A DNA stretch of 64,000 bases, taken from assembly GCA_932294295.1 (NCBI GenBank), contig OW028574.1, positions 15,820,215-15,884,214 on the forward strand, in the 5' to 3' direction. The DNA comes from Alitta virens. Its lineage: Eukaryota > Annelida > Polychaeta > Phyllodocida > Nereididae. A program made the translations under genes and the position numbers. The notes below the pieces were generated by a model. The model worked only from the letters and a program-made list of their open reading frames with translations, was not told the origin of the DNA and searched no databases. Shown here piece by piece: positions 1 to 12,791 of the stretch. The first letter of the stretch is position 1. Every line of letters starts with the position of its first letter.

Positions 1-1166
1 TATTGTTCTGTAAATTATTTGTTAGGGGCTGAGATGTGGAAAAAAGATGTAGCCTGAAGGAAGAACTAATTAAAACTGGCTAAGAGAAAAGAATTATTAA
101 TATCCGTGCACATCACGAGGATTTATTAGGAGATGAAATATAATAACAAGATATAGTAAAATATGCCCTTTTACAATAATGAATATAAGATGTCTTATAA
201 AATTAATATTAAATACATAATGCTTAAAACAGGAGGAGGTTTCCCTTGCATATTACATTTAATTGCACACCCTCCAGCAGAACTGCTGATGTGGAATCCC
301 TCCTCCAAAATTTTCCTTTTAACTTTTTTCTACTTAAAAAATCTGAAGAGAGGGCCAGATTAGTCAAATTGACATGAATTAACCAGTGGACAAACAGCCT
401 GCCAAGGTGAAAACGAATCACTTGCAACATGAATCCACATCTCTGTTACTGATACAATGCACACAGGAAAAAGTGAAGAAAAAGTGAGCAGCAGAAAGAA
501 ACAACAGGCATCTGGAAATTCCCACAGGGCAGGCACACCATGACACCGCTACTTGTTGCTTTCCTTCGCTAAAAGCATGAGAACAGCTCTTTCACCAAGA
601 CGATGCTGACTCTCAAATTACCACTGGATCAATGGTTTAGCTATACATTAGAGTTGGCACAACAACTATGCATCGTGTTATTTATCATTTACAGTATTTT
701 GAATTTAAAAAAAGCCTCAATCAATACAGTTAACATATGATAGTATGGATACTATGGATTTATAAGTATATCGTATATTGCACATTTTTATCGCAGTGTA
801 AAGCAATTTTGCGTATGTGTTTAAAGTCAAAAGATAACTGGTTTTAAATGCGTCAAAGCTAATAAGGGTAACTGCTGATAGAAATTTTGTCTTTGAGCTC
901 AAGGTGAAAATATCGTTATCCTCATATTAACGTCAATTAAGACATGTACAACAAAAAATGCATACAATCCTAGGTGTATTATAGTCCTGTTCAGCTTTAC
1001 AAAGCCCAATAAAGATGTCACTGTGTGAATGTAAGGATTAAATTATGGGATTCATAGCTGTGTACTGCTACATGAATGTTGAAAGAGAGAAAGTAACAGA
1101 GAGCAGGGGAGCATTAAGTAAGTCATTATCTGCTCAGGGAAGCAATTACTGGCTATTGTCAAAGTT

Positions 1167-1182
1167 GGGGGGGGGGGGGGGG
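1167..1182 (+). repeat. Poly-G tract (16 G)
   Basis: Sixteen consecutive G on the plus strand, hence poly-C in a FUT8 transcript. A short CA repeat lies about 95 bases downstream (near 1277-1292). The true length is uncertain because such tracts are error-prone in sequencing. Confidence 0.9.
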
Positions 1183-1497
1183 AGAAAATGCTGTAAATGG
1201 TCATCAAAGACAAGGCAATCAGCTGAGGGGAAAGCTATTGTGCACGCTACGCTGCCAAGTGGTTATTCACACACTATTCACACACACACACATATAGTTT
1301 GGCATGCTAGCCCAATCATGGCTGACAGGATCATCAGCCATTCATAGCTTCCATAGCACAGCGTGTGCCCAAGGTGGCACAGTGTGTGCTGTCAGTGTGT
1401 GCTGTATGCCTCATGATCATTCTGTGTTGTTTCCGAGAAGATGAGAGCCACAAAATGAGGGCCATCCCAATGCATGGCTTATAAGGCATACATCATT

Positions 1498-1926
1498 GGA
1501 CATGAACATCAAATCTCTTATGTATTGGATGCTTGCTCTTGAATACTAATACAGCAAAGTCGAAGTATTACTTCATGGCTCAACTTCCAAAATTTGAAAT
1601 ATTGACTAAAATCTGTCATTTTAGATCCAATAAGTTTTACATATTGTCTTGTTTTTGGATATGTTCATCAAATCTCCCATGTCTAACATGTTTGGTCCTG
1701 AATTCTAATAAACTGCAATTTCAAAGTTTGGTCCTGAATTCTAATATACTGCAATTTCAAAGTTATGTTTCTTAACTACACGTCTATAGGCTGAAACATT
1801 GAGTGAAATCTGTCATTTAAGGTCACATAGGATGTAAGTTCTATATTATATTTGTGTGTACTTGGGATATATTGAACATCAAATTTCATTCTTTTCAACT
1901 TTCATCAAATTTCATTCTTTTTAACC
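1498..1926. repeat. Decayed tandem repeat, about three units
   Basis: The phrase GAACATCAAATCTC or a variant recurs near 1503, 1665 and 1873. Each of the first two occurrences is followed by related text, including TCTTGAAT/TCCTGAATTCTAATA and AAATCTGTCATTT. The middle unit contains a nearly perfect tandem duplication of about 36 bases (near 1689-1760, phrase TTGGTCCTGAATTCTAATA). The last unit contains a roughly 25-base duplication of TCATCAAATTTCATTCTTTT. It looks like an old local duplication array rather than a gene. Confidence 0.7.
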
Positions 1927-2384
1927 TTTTAATTCATTGCTGTTTATTTGCTGGTTTATAAATACATACGAAACTTCTTTCCACTTTCAGATAACCTTTG
2001 TCGACTACACATAGAGTCTACATCATACATGTTGCAAACTTACTCTGCCCATAATGTAAATTAATGTTGTAAGCCAATCTCATATAAACCAGTGTCTTTG
2101 AGATTGAACTTTGACAGAACTTCATCAAAGCACAAGCCTCCAAAGAGACCACCCACTCACAGCTACACATTTCATCTGACACCTAAATCACGCTCAAGTC
2201 ACATGATAACATTTTACATAAAGAACTTGTTATAATCGATCCAGCGAAAAATCTCATATATATTCTTCATAAATTGTTTTCGTAGGAGTATCATCTTACA
2301 GAAGTTATTTATATTACAAGGGAGAGGATCAAAGCTTATGAACAATTTAATTATAACGGTATTGACGATGTGCACAGATGGGGG

Positions 2385-2560
2385 AGGGGGCCCTTGCTGG
2401 GTGGTAGCGTGCTGGGCTTCCAAACACTTGGTCCCGGGTTCAATTCCCGGTCGAAATTAAGTTTGATAGCTGTTTCATCCATCATCTCATTGCCAGGGTG
2501 CCTGCCTGTCCTAATTAGCCCAACAGGTACATGTAAAATAGAGCCTAATCTTTGTATCAG
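2385..2560 (+). repeat. SINE-A copy with intact tRNA-like head
   Basis: The tRNA-related 5' part carries an A box (TGGTAGCGTGCTGG, 2402-2415) and a B box with the consensus GGTTCAATTCC (2437-2447), the two internal RNA polymerase III promoter boxes. The body follows, with TTGCCAGGGTGCCTGCCTGT and CTAATTAGCCCAACAG. The same head and body occur in reverse orientation at 5.6 kb, and parts at 47.5 and 58.2 kb. It is not a working tRNA gene, because the acceptor stem does not close. The 3' boundary is approximate. Confidence 0.85.
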
Positions 2561-5367
2561 AGAGGACTAATTTCAATGTATAAGTTGATGATAGAGATGC
2601 ACCCCTGCCATGGGATTAATTGCATAACGAAGTTGTTCCAAGTAACACTACCTGGTGCTCATGAGAAGGCCTCTCGTCAGCTACAGATGGTCGCGGACCT
2701 CAGAGGGGACAATGTGCCTGTTCGCAAGACTCTCGGTAGGTAATTTCTAATAATCCACTTTCGTTTCTGCTTTTAGTCCTTACTCGCCAGAGCCCGCTAC
2801 AGGACACCTGTTTTACGACTAAACGTTTAGCTTCTGTCTACTCCTAGCTTAAATTTGGCTTACAATATAAAACTTGGTAAATGAAATTTATCTAATATAT
2901 CATAAATATGTATGTCCAATAGACATGCATCTTTTAAACAAAAAATAACGAAGTTGCCTAAGCTTAACTCTCAACTTATGACCAAATAGGGTTCCATGTA
3001 CTTTAAGTATCATCATTGAGTATCCAGCTATAGCCAGACAGTTCCGTTTTGTGGCAGGTAGCATCGTATAGCAGACGTTGTCAAGCTGTGTCTTGGTTTA
3101 ATTTGACAGGCCGTTTTTTAATGAAACTAACTGTATAATCATGAATCAATACTCAACACTATAAACTCAAACATGAATCCCAAAACAAGTCATTCCCATA
3201 ACACGCAAATTAATTAAAATATATTTCCTCCATATTCCTCATAGGTCTAACCAACACCATTCAGCCACATTTGAACAACACACAGAGATGCCAGCTTGTG
3301 ACTCTGATGGAGACAAAAGAAGCCAGGCAATCAAAGTGTAGTTGGGGAAGGTAATCAGCCATGCAGCTGACAGGTTTGGCGCTAGAGGCAACCACTGAAA
3401 ATATCTTGCAATAAGTAATGCCTGCAGGAGCAAGTGCCTCGCTCACTAATCACTGATCTTCACTTTCTGACAGGATTAGAAATTGATAGGCTGCTGCCAC
3501 CGACTTCCTCCATCCCTTGTATTAATTGAAGACTGCAAGGTGTATAAGACAGGGTAGACTGCAGTTATTGGCTATGTGGTGGTTGACAGGGGCTTTGCAT
3601 GACAACTAGGCGTTACTTACAATGGCATTTTCATAACATCTTCATCGCGAAGTTCTCGCACAAATAATGTTATACATTTATACAGAACAAACTACTAAAA
3701 CGTTATGACCTAAAAAGCAATTTGCCGCATACCAAAAACAGTCAGAATGACGAAAAAAATGTATCATAAAGAGAGAAGAGCACTTTGACACACTGCATCA
3801 AGAACACCCAGCGAATAAAAAAAATGGTCTTAATTGGAAGGGGGTTCATCCGCATATAAGTAAGACTTCTGACAACTTTTAATACTTCAATACGATTTAA
3901 TGCGAACCACTGTCTTGAGGCAATACCATCGATCATGCCTTTCCGCAGGAGAGGGTCTTGGAGAATTCGGGGGAGCAAGAATCCTAGTGGGGGAGCAAGG
4001 AATTTGACAGCGCAGATCATTTAATTTTAACCATAAGAATACAAAGCTAAGAGTCCCTGTCATAAGATGATGCAACGCCGTATCAGACGAATTTTAAAGA
4101 ACTACTTTGTTTGCCGCTTAGTTAAATTTAATGCGCGTAGTGATTGACCTACTTCGACGGCCTATCTCGCAATGCGTTGATATCGACTAGGCCCTCGTCT
4201 ACTACGCGGCCTGAGGGTCTAGGCCTAGACTGCGAACTATATATTTAAAATCCTATCCGCAACCCCAGGGATAAGTAAGTGTTTTCAAAAGGCAAGACAT
4301 CACCATAACAATCCTCTTACTTCAATATTAATCTGGATATCTCTAGGTAGAAAAATGCTTGAAGGAAAGAGCTTACAAATATTGACATGCAGTGACAAGA
4401 ATACTAAATTACTTATAACACGTGTATTATGCTATTTAACACTGAGATGTGACACACGATTAGAACACAATTCACGATATGATAAACATTCATAGAATGT
4501 AATAATAATAGATAAACCAAATGACAATATGCCCAATAGCATTTTTAGTGAAATGTTTGTACCAAGTCTTTTTTTTCCTTGCTTTTTCTTTGTCATGTAA
4601 GCCAACATTTTCTTTCTTCAAACTAAGAACTGGATTTAATGGCTGACTAAGTTTCAGCAAATATTTAATATTATGCAACTTGACGCCCAGTTTAAAAACT
4701 TATAAATGTTCTGAACAGGAGATCTGATCATCACTCAATACCAGTATTGCAAACAAAATTAGGTGAGTCATGGAATTCTTAGATAATAACTAACTCTATT
4801 TGGTAATATGAATCATGCAATGCATGGCATTCTTGGATAATCACTCGTTCTAATATTTACAAGTATCATCTGTGAGTACCTTTCAGCCACTCAGACAGCC
4901 ATTTGTTCAAAGCACAAGAAAGCCCACTAAAACATGCACCTAGCTGGAGGCAGGACAGCATTTAACTGTTACTGCTGACAGCTGAGGAGCTTTATTTTGA
5001 GGTGAGGACAAGAGCTGAAGGCAATCAATAGCATCATGCAACAGAAGGCTTGACATCTGTTGGAAGATCTCTGGCAGTTTACAGCTGCCGTGAGCAACAC
5101 TCATTAGGCACAGTGGCAACGTGTGGCTTTGTCAGCAGCACTGAAGTGTCCTCAAACTCACTGCAAAAGTAAGTAAAGGAAAGCTTACAGGGTTTTCTGT
5201 AAATATGAGAACGTAACATATGGACAATTCTGCAATTCCTAATATACATTTAGCTACAGTATTGAGCGTTTTATTACGATGATATTTTCAGAAGCATTGC
5301 CTTGCCTCAGTATACACACTAAGTACAAGGAGCCATTATTTAAGATGTAGCTCATGAAGAATGCCCA

Positions 5368-5445
5368 GGCTGGATTTCAAACTCAGAACCTCAACAAAAC
5401 TGACCGGTGTGATAACTGGCTAATGCCTTTACCACAAGGCTCCTT
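5368..5445 (-). repeat. tRNA-like SINE head, separate type
   Basis: Read on the minus strand, an A-box-like stretch (GTGGTAAAGGCATTAGCC, about 5419-5436) is followed by a B-box-like GAGTTTGAAATCC (about 5372-5384) at tRNA-like spacing. The flanks do not look like SINE-A. No stable acceptor stem is visible, so I read it as a decayed SINE. Confidence 0.55.
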
Positions 5446-5593
5446 AACCCCTAAAAGAATCAGACTAAGTATAAGACCTGAATATTACATATAATGCAAT
5501 ACAAACTATTAATAATCCCAAAACTTACACATAAATAACCATTTCATCTTTCAAAACTTGAAGCAACTATTGCAACAAGAACTCGGTGGGTGG

Positions 5594-5745
5594 GTAATTA
5601 GGGCTTTACATCCTGAGTTTCTGTACCTATTGGGCTAATTAGGACAGGCAGGGACCATGGCAATGAGATGAAGGATGAAACAGCCATCCAACTTAGGCTC
5701 GACCGGGAATCAAACCCCATACTCCAAGCTAGGCCCCCGCACTCA
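5594..5745 (-). repeat. SINE-A copy, head internally deleted
   Basis: On the minus strand this copy aligns with the one at 2.4 kb across the body (TGGGCTAATTAGGACAGGCA on the plus strand) and into the head. A B-box-like GGTTTGATTCC remains near 5705-5715, but the sequence between it and the GGGGGCCTAG 5' end is about 25 bases shorter and the A box is missing. It is therefore probably transcriptionally dead. Confidence 0.82.
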
Positions 5746-6545
5746 CTGCAATAATCTTCTAACTGGCTATTGTGGCCCTCAAGTGGCCCTATTGCTAAAT
5801 CCTATGAAATGCTGGTCCTCTTTTTTGGGGACCTAATACCTACTATCACCATGGAAACACATTACATAATGCAGCAATAACCCCCTTTGATGCGGGTGCC
5901 CATTAGTAGCCCACATCACGTACATTAACCTAAGAACTTTTAAGACCTTCCTCATGCCAGGCATTACAGCCCATCGCCCCACAGTCAGTGTAGAGGTAAG
6001 CACGACTACTACAACTTCTAAAGTTACTTATCATTGCTTTTGGCATTTGTTCTTCAATATAAAAAAATATATAAAAAAAATCAACGCTTCCACCCTAACT
6101 ACTGTGAGGTTACTTAAATTATATATGACATTTTCCCCTAATCAACTCAAATCGTATATCAAATCATTTATTTTATACCATAACATCCATGAACCTGCTT
6201 TCAGTAATATACTCATGATTGCGTAGCAATGATTAGCTTCATTTACTTCATGTCATGTTAATATCAGTTTATATATCTGAAGATAGGTATTATTATTCCA
6301 AATAAGTACCATAGAATTTCTGAGAATTTAAGTGAGGATAAAGTAGAATAAATAATTAAATAAAATGAAGAGAATCAGAAACTGTGATTAGGGATTAAAA
6401 CAAAATAGTTTAATGCTTTAATCCTCTTAACGGCTCATACAAATTGATACAACCAACTGCACAGAAACAACAAACAGTTACACTCGGAAGGACACGTATC
6501 AAATTTTATCTTGTCATAAACTTCTAATATAGTCTATTTCAAGAA

Positions 6546-6650
6546 TATTGATTCTTTATCAAGGAAGTCATATGTCTCAAGGCTTAGCTTCAGATGTATT
6601 GATTCAAACGACCATCGCAGAAGTCATATGTCTCAAGGTTTTACTTAGAT
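6546..6650 (+). repeat. Two-copy tandem duplication, about 51-56 bases
   Basis: GAAGTCATATGTCTCAAGG occurs at 6564 and 6620, and TATTGATTC precedes it at 6546 and 6597. The two copies differ by small insertions. No function is visible. Confidence 0.75.
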
Positions 6651-7427
6651 GCGTAAGCCAGTGTACTATCTCTAAAGGAAATGGCCTGAAGAGGTTGTCA
6701 CATCAGCCTACAAGAACGTTTTTTCACAAGGTATTTGTGTGCCTTGGGTGGCATGCACTCTTTATACAACCACCTAAATATTTTCTCATCTTTGAAATAC
6801 AGAATACATGGCATGCTTGTGCCATATTTACAGAGTAGTCCAATGACAGAAGTAGCTTGTGATTTGCAACAAAAACCTCAAGCAATATATGTATTACCTG
6901 TTCTTGTAGACGTCGAGAATTTGCGACTGAGGAGTAATACGTCACACGTAATTTAAACATTTAGATGCCAGTCCTAAATGGAAACCACAATTTCATCCAA
7001 AGCATTAAATTCTCAAGCTTTCAATCGGACAGATATGGTAGATCAAAGAGCAAAAAAAAAAATCAACTAATCCACTACATATATCTTTCACGCTACTGGG
7101 GTCACACTCATTAGTAACAATGTAGAGGTCACGCCAAGGGCAAAAGTCCTTGATGTGTGGATAAATCGAAGAACCTCTTAAGAGACATCAACACTAATGG
7201 ATCAAGTCCTTCTCCATGGAGAACTCCTTTCTATTACAAAGGCTCAGTCCTTGATGCCGATTCCTTCGCTCTTTCCACAGCGACAGCAGAAGGCTGTATC
7301 AAGACACCAAGGTATATGCATGAAATTTCCCCATCAAAAGTCTTGTACACCACAAAGTGTGCGTTTCTGTGGTTCGGGATCCTTTCATTTCTAACGAGAC
7401 GAGCACTACAACTTCACTTCAAACCTA

Positions 7428-7466
7428 ACTCGCAAATCTGGATTTCGAGTATACAGATTTGCGAGT
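7428..7466. repeat. Perfect 13-bp inverted repeat (hairpin)
   Basis: ACTCGCAAATCTG (7428-7440) and its exact complement CAGATTTGCGAGT (7454-7466) flank a 13-base loop. It sits alone in intron 3. It may be the remains of a small foldback element. Confidence 0.8.
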
Positions 7467-10400
7467 ATTCCTTACTATACACACGATTTTAACTCCAAAG
7501 GGGAACCATTATTCATCATGTAACTGATTCCACAAAATTTAAGATCACACTTTTTCCTCTGCTCTTTTGGAAAGACAACTTTTCCTGTTTGGCATCGTCT
7601 CAACTGCTATTGTGCCAAATACCATGGCAGAGTAGTAAATGGTTTAATAGATTTGTGTAACAAAGGTCTGCCTTAGCTCGTGTAACTCCTATAAACTGCA
7701 ACTAAAGATACACCCTAACCCTCACAGACTGTCAGTGGCACAAATAAAATGTAAAACAATTTCAATCTAAAAGTTTCCCAAAATAAAACACCAAATGGGC
7801 TGCACCAAGCCTTACATGAAACTTCCACTTCTCAATGACTTATCACATGGAACCCAACAATGCTCAATATCCCAAAGGGATGCAGAGGAAGGTTGAAACG
7901 CTTCAGATGCACTGAACACTGTTTATCCCATTAATAATCACACTGGAAAATCACTGACATTTCCTATGAGAACAAGCTGCCCATTATTATCTGTGCATTT
8001 TGCACGAGTTTCTAACCAAACTTTGCCTTGGGGACTTGTCCTTTCTATCTGGCTGCATGTACATGATTCATGCACTGGTTCAGTTCTACATCTACCATCA
8101 AAACACAGAAGCTGCTGTTTACATGCAAACCTAAAACCTGCATGAAAACAGACATAGGAGTGCCCAGTAATCTCGCAAGACTGCACAACTTGTATGCCGA
8201 AAGGAATCGGGTTATAATCCAGGAGATTTATGACATCGATCAAGACCAGTCACTTCTTCCAAAAGGTCCTTTTACTAAGCCCTCCGAGAGATCAATGCTA
8301 ATACATTATAGCAGCAACTACCGACCTACACTACTTGAGTATGGAAGTGAGGAAACTACACAAGTGCTGGGGGAACACATAATATTCAGCTCAATACAAC
8401 CACAATGGGAAAAGCTTGACCTTTTTGCCATTTGGCTGGCTGACATTTATCGCCTTGAGATAATGCCGCTTGTGATTTGGGAAGCAGAAAAGCAAACAGA
8501 CACACACCGCAAGTGCACAGCAAAGCATTCGCAGCTTCTTGGCTTCAGGCGCAACCACCGAAGATGCCATGTCCGGAGCCCTCATATTGGCCCTATCTGA
8601 TGACAGAGCCTGAACGTGCTTAGAAATAAGATCACCGTGCATACAACCATCTTTGCGGGCCAATCCCTACACCGAGGCGCATCGATAGCACCTGGCCCTT
8701 CCTCCTTCAGATCAATTACAAGACCTGGGAGAATAGTGAGAAAAAATAATCAAAGGGATGGTTCATAACACTTCATATGGCATCAATACCCACACTGAGG
8801 ACAAAGATTTCAAAAGTCACATTCCTTGGTCGCAAATCAGATAAACACTGAGAGAGCAGGGACATCTATCTCTGTGAAGAATCACGTTTCAACTTCACAG
8901 ACGATGTTTTGCTTCAAAGAAATTTGGAAAGAACTTTGATGATGCAAGGAAGAACTTTAATGGTGCTAATTGCAGATACACCCCTTGCATCTATAGCTCT
9001 TCAGTTTCTGCAGAAGTACGTTTAGACAGGAAGACTAAAGTATTCCCAAAGCCTTTCAAGTGGATGGTATTTTTATCAACATTTCAGAATCACCAAAAAC
9101 ATATCTTAAATCAGGCAGACAAAGTTGTTTTGATCTCAGATGTCGCAAAAAGTATGAGCAAGATACAAAATGCTTTGCAGTAATCATAAGAGGAGTCACT
9201 GCTGGCCTCCGAAGCATCTGGCAAAATAGGAAAGTAAAACCAACAAATTGCATTTTGTGAGACCTACGTGAGAAGCAATGGCAAGAAACGGATGGATGCA
9301 GGCGCTACCAGAGAAATAAGCAGCTGAGACCAGACTAGGCAGTGATCCCCAACCACTTAAGTTAACTCCCCTGGGCATTTTAGGTGATGGCTGGGGACCC
9401 GTTCGGCGCTGACCATAACCCCATCACATTATGATTTTATCCCTCACAGGCGGGTGTCGGTTTGATGCTACCCCTTTGGGTGAGACTCGGTTAACACATA
9501 ACATGTGACTTGTAGTGAGACTGAAAGAGTCTCTGTGGTGCAGCTCTAATATCCATTACCAAATGCAACTCATGTAACAACTCTCCTAATGCTCCCTTGC
9601 AAGGCCGATATGGGCTTCCATTTCCTGCCACAAGGAATAAGCACTTCGCAGTTCAACTTATGCAATAAGAACCAACAGTCGGACACCTTTTCACCTTTGC
9701 AACATCACATATGCTGCTCAGCAACACGGGCAAACACACCAGTCACTGAAAGTCACTGCCATTACAGAGAGTGGGTGGACTGCAATTTGTGGGACCATAA
9801 CAACATCTGAAACAGGCCTGGTGCAATCTCAGAACTAATTCACATCATACAAAGGCATGAATAAACCATGTCTAGATGGACTGTACAGTATAAACCCACA
9901 AAATACAAATGCAAACTTGAGCTAGAGGAGTCATTTACCATTCCATGTCTTCAGGGCATGCATCGAGTTAGTTCTACATCATTCTGGCTGGGATGATCCA
10001 TCATAAGGCCACGGCTTGTGACACTGTCTTGTAATTTCACGACATAGTGGCAAGGCAAGTTTCGCACTATCCCTGACATCTAATAAAGCACCAAGATGCA
10101 TTACTAGGAGCTGAAGATGCCTTATAAAGCAACTACAGAGAACGATAAATCACAGAGTGTAAGACGTTGAAGTGTAACTATGGAGTGTCCTCTCTCGGAG
10201 GCACACCGCTTGATCTGCCTGACATTGCATTATCTGGCTGGCTGGTCAAGAGTTCCATTCTCCTCCCAACACAAAGGGCTGTAATTTTGCTTTTGATCTT
10301 GAGATTTGCTTGGCCATTATGCACAGCAGCTTGCATCAGTGGGTGAGGAGTAAGCAGCACACAATGTTCTCTTTGCTTCAGCGCTAGACCACACAGAGCT

Positions 10401-12500
10401 TTTATTACAGGTCCACACAGAGATCCTGCAGTGCTACACTTCCACTCTCTCAGATAGCTGAACCCACTCAGTTTAAGTGGAAGTTGTCCAACATTTTTGA
10501 AGTCTACAAGGAATCTATGGATAAGTGTAGGACATCAAATGGTTCAAGTGACATGAAAGAATCTTGCAGACAGCACTAAATTGTTATTCCTAATTACAGA
10601 GTAGAGTTTGGAAAAGTCCATATTTCCTTCAGCAACTTGCTCACTTTCATGCATGGAAATTTACTCAATTTTCAAAGAAACATTATGACCTTAAATAATA
10701 ATTACATCATACGTGAAAACTACAACACTGCTTGGGTGGCTAAGAGAGCTCCCAGATGAGCTTTTGTGTCCATAGTAGGCTGTAGTCCATGGTATGACAT
10801 GGATATTAAAGTACTGGACAGTATACACCCAATTCACGAATATATTGAGACTTACAAAGTTTATGTAACCTATAACGCTATACATGCTCATTCCAGTAAC
10901 AGTATTAAAACAAATTAAAGTTAACGCTTACTGGCCTAGTAGATTATACCAGAAAGGTCAGGGGACAGAAACAGCCGAGTCTGATGCAGAACTGAAAATC
11001 CTAACGACAAGTTGGTGGCCCCGAGACACGGCAGGCTTCCTGCTAGGCCTTCTCCATTTCCGACTAGTCTCAATCAATTTCCTGCTAGGCCGGCATCTTT
11101 CTTGCAAGTCGCACTTCATTTCTGACAGGCAGTCTCTCCGGCTTCACTAGCCAGCATGGGCTTGAACCCTGCAAAGGCTCATATACATTTACTAAATGGG
11201 CCACAAGCTGCTACCGAAGTCCCTGGCCGTCTTCCACAACATAGTAGCAGAGATCCTCAGGGACTATGGCCAGTCTCCGCTGTTTGTAGAGGGGCTTTCA
11301 TTGTTGCTGCTTCCTTGTAGATATCAGCTTACCAGGATGTTGATGAAGCCAGCCACCTCATCAGCTATTCATACTATGTCTTTTTATAATGAACCTTGTC
11401 CTTAAAGGTTCTCATATTCATAACATACTCTGCATCTTGAAGCATAAGCAACACTGCTTGCAAAATAGGTTCACAGTGCAATGCAAGCTTTACACCTTAA
11501 CTGCAACATTTTGTCAACTTCTCCGTCAGTCCTATGAAGTACTGGGCTCATTCGTCAAGACGATTAACTTCCCTCTGTCTATCTCCGAAAACTAATACCC
11601 TACAATGCCTCTAATATCCCCACCAGCCTCAGATTGATCACTTTTCAGCCTGTCAATGTGAAATATGGCCTGCTTTTTACTCTTTCAACTCACCACAAAA
11701 CCCTCACATTCTGTAACGAAGCAAAACAGCAAGCTACAATCTGATGTCAAGTTTGACTACCCGCAGTCATCTGTCAAGTTGAGAAGATCAATTACCGAGA
11801 AACATGATGAGTTTTCAAAGCAATATCCTGCTATCTACTAGACTTGTCTTGCTAATTGGGTAGTAGTAGTCAGTGAGTGGACAGAATTATTGATGGAGTG
11901 ACCACGGCGAGCATATCCTCAAGAAACTTGGGAGATTTATGGATGGTCCTCTCGAGTATTATGCAGGAATGCTACAGTTCCCAGCACAACACAGGATTAA
12001 TCCAGAGATCCCACACAGCTACCTCACTGCATTGGAGTGTAATTAGCAGGGATAATGGTCCTTGTTGAGGCAATTACACCAATTAGTGGGGCTGTTAATA
12101 GCAGGAACAACTGCAGGCAACAGGAGACACTTGAGCAGGACACACAGAAAAGCCTTCTATCCTGCAATTCTCCTGTGTGGTATTAAGTCTTACAGAGGAA
12201 GCAAGAGAATATAATCAGATCTTGTTCCTTTGCACAGTGCATGATCACAACACTCCATTTGCTTGTCATACATATTTCACATTTAAAAATTTCAGTATAG
12301 ATCAGATGCTAGAGCCTGATACGAAGCTACTCAAATAGTGCACCTCGCGAATCCTCATGCAATTTCAGTGCTCAAACCGATCTTTCATCTGCTTTTACAA
12401 TATTCATGACTGCCCTGTCTAATCTGGCAATGCATCATAATTGTCTGGCTATGCTACATTTTCCCATCATATATCATTCTCTTTGGCCCTCCATCATCGC

Positions 12501-12556
12501 GAACACTGCTGGTGTTCAAGTGATAAGACCGTCTCATTAATGAGACTTGTTATCAT
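12501..12556. repeat. Two hairpins just inside FUT8 intron 3
   Basis: A perfect 16-bp palindrome GTCTCATTAATGAGAC (12531-12546) is flanked by TGATAAGA and TTGTTATCA, which extend the pairing. Next to it GAACAC/GTGTTC (12501-12506 and 12512-12517) forms a small stem. On the minus strand the larger structure starts about 35 bases after the exon 3 donor. Confidence 0.75.
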
Positions 12557-12589
12557 CAAGAGGTTTATGAATCATTGATCATTACTTAC

Positions 12590-12791
12590 TGTTGGTGATC
12601 CAGCCCATTTTCAAGAACTTGACCGATCTTCATCACAGTTTGCTGATTGTCTTTATGCATGTCTTTAATTTTAGTCAGCTCCCATCGTAAATAGAACCAA
12701 AATTCCGTGATACCATTTTCCACTTTTCTTCTAAACATTTCGTGATTAAAATCAGGTCCATCTGAAGCTCCATTTGACCCTGAAGATTGAC
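12590..12791 (-). CDS. FUT8: FUT8 coding exon 3: end of coiled coil and start of conserved core
   Basis: This 202-base exon completes codon 122 (G|GT, Gly) and encodes residues 123-188 plus two bases of codon 189. The segment FRRKVENGITEFWFYLRWEL aligns with human FUT8 [20 protein letters not shown], and the end (GQVLENGLDHQQ) aligns with the human segment ending LGHHER. A Ser/Gly/Asp-rich linker (GQSSGSNGASDGPD) replaces the shorter human spacer before the conserved part. The acceptor is CTTTACAG|GTCAA and the donor is CAACA|GTAAGT. The catalytic GT23 Rossmann region and the C-terminal SH3 domain, roughly the last two thirds of a protein of about 575 residues, are not encoded here and should lie beyond position 1. 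Confidence 0.9.

Larger units (their letters stand above)
1..12589 (-). other. FUT8: Presumed FUT8 intron 3, running off the window edge
   Basis: The donor is at 12589-12588. I looked on the minus strand for the next FUT8 segment, which should contain counterparts of human NPKDC, CGYGCQLHH and GDWREKEAKDL, and did not find it. The stretch holds a decayed tandem repeat (1.5-1.9 kb), SINE-A copies (2.4 and 5.6 kb), a tRNA-like head (5.4 kb), a small duplication (6.5 kb) and hairpins (7.4 and 12.5 kb). In 2.6-5.3, 5.75-6.5 and 7.5-12.5 kb I see nothing convincing beyond short CpG-richer patches such as 4.1-4.25 kb. A small diverged exon could have been missed by eye. Confidence 0.6.

Noticed and set aside
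2391..2455. tRNA gene
   Set aside because: A and B boxes are good, but no acceptor stem or anticodon arm forms a full cloverleaf, and the same segment is joined to a repeated body at several sites. It is a SINE head.
8070..8600. 176-codon plus-strand open frame and a cysteine-containing minus-strand frame at 7938-8243
   Set aside because: The minus-strand frame (with CFDGRCRTEPVHESCTC) was tested as a possible FUT8 or EGF-like exon, but it matches neither FUT8 blocks nor a clear cysteine spacing. The plus-strand frame has no recognisable motif.
11265..11300. Minus-strand SGDWP, reminiscent of the GDW block after FUT8 exon 3
   Set aside because: A stop codon follows immediately, and the neighbouring residues do not fit FUT8.
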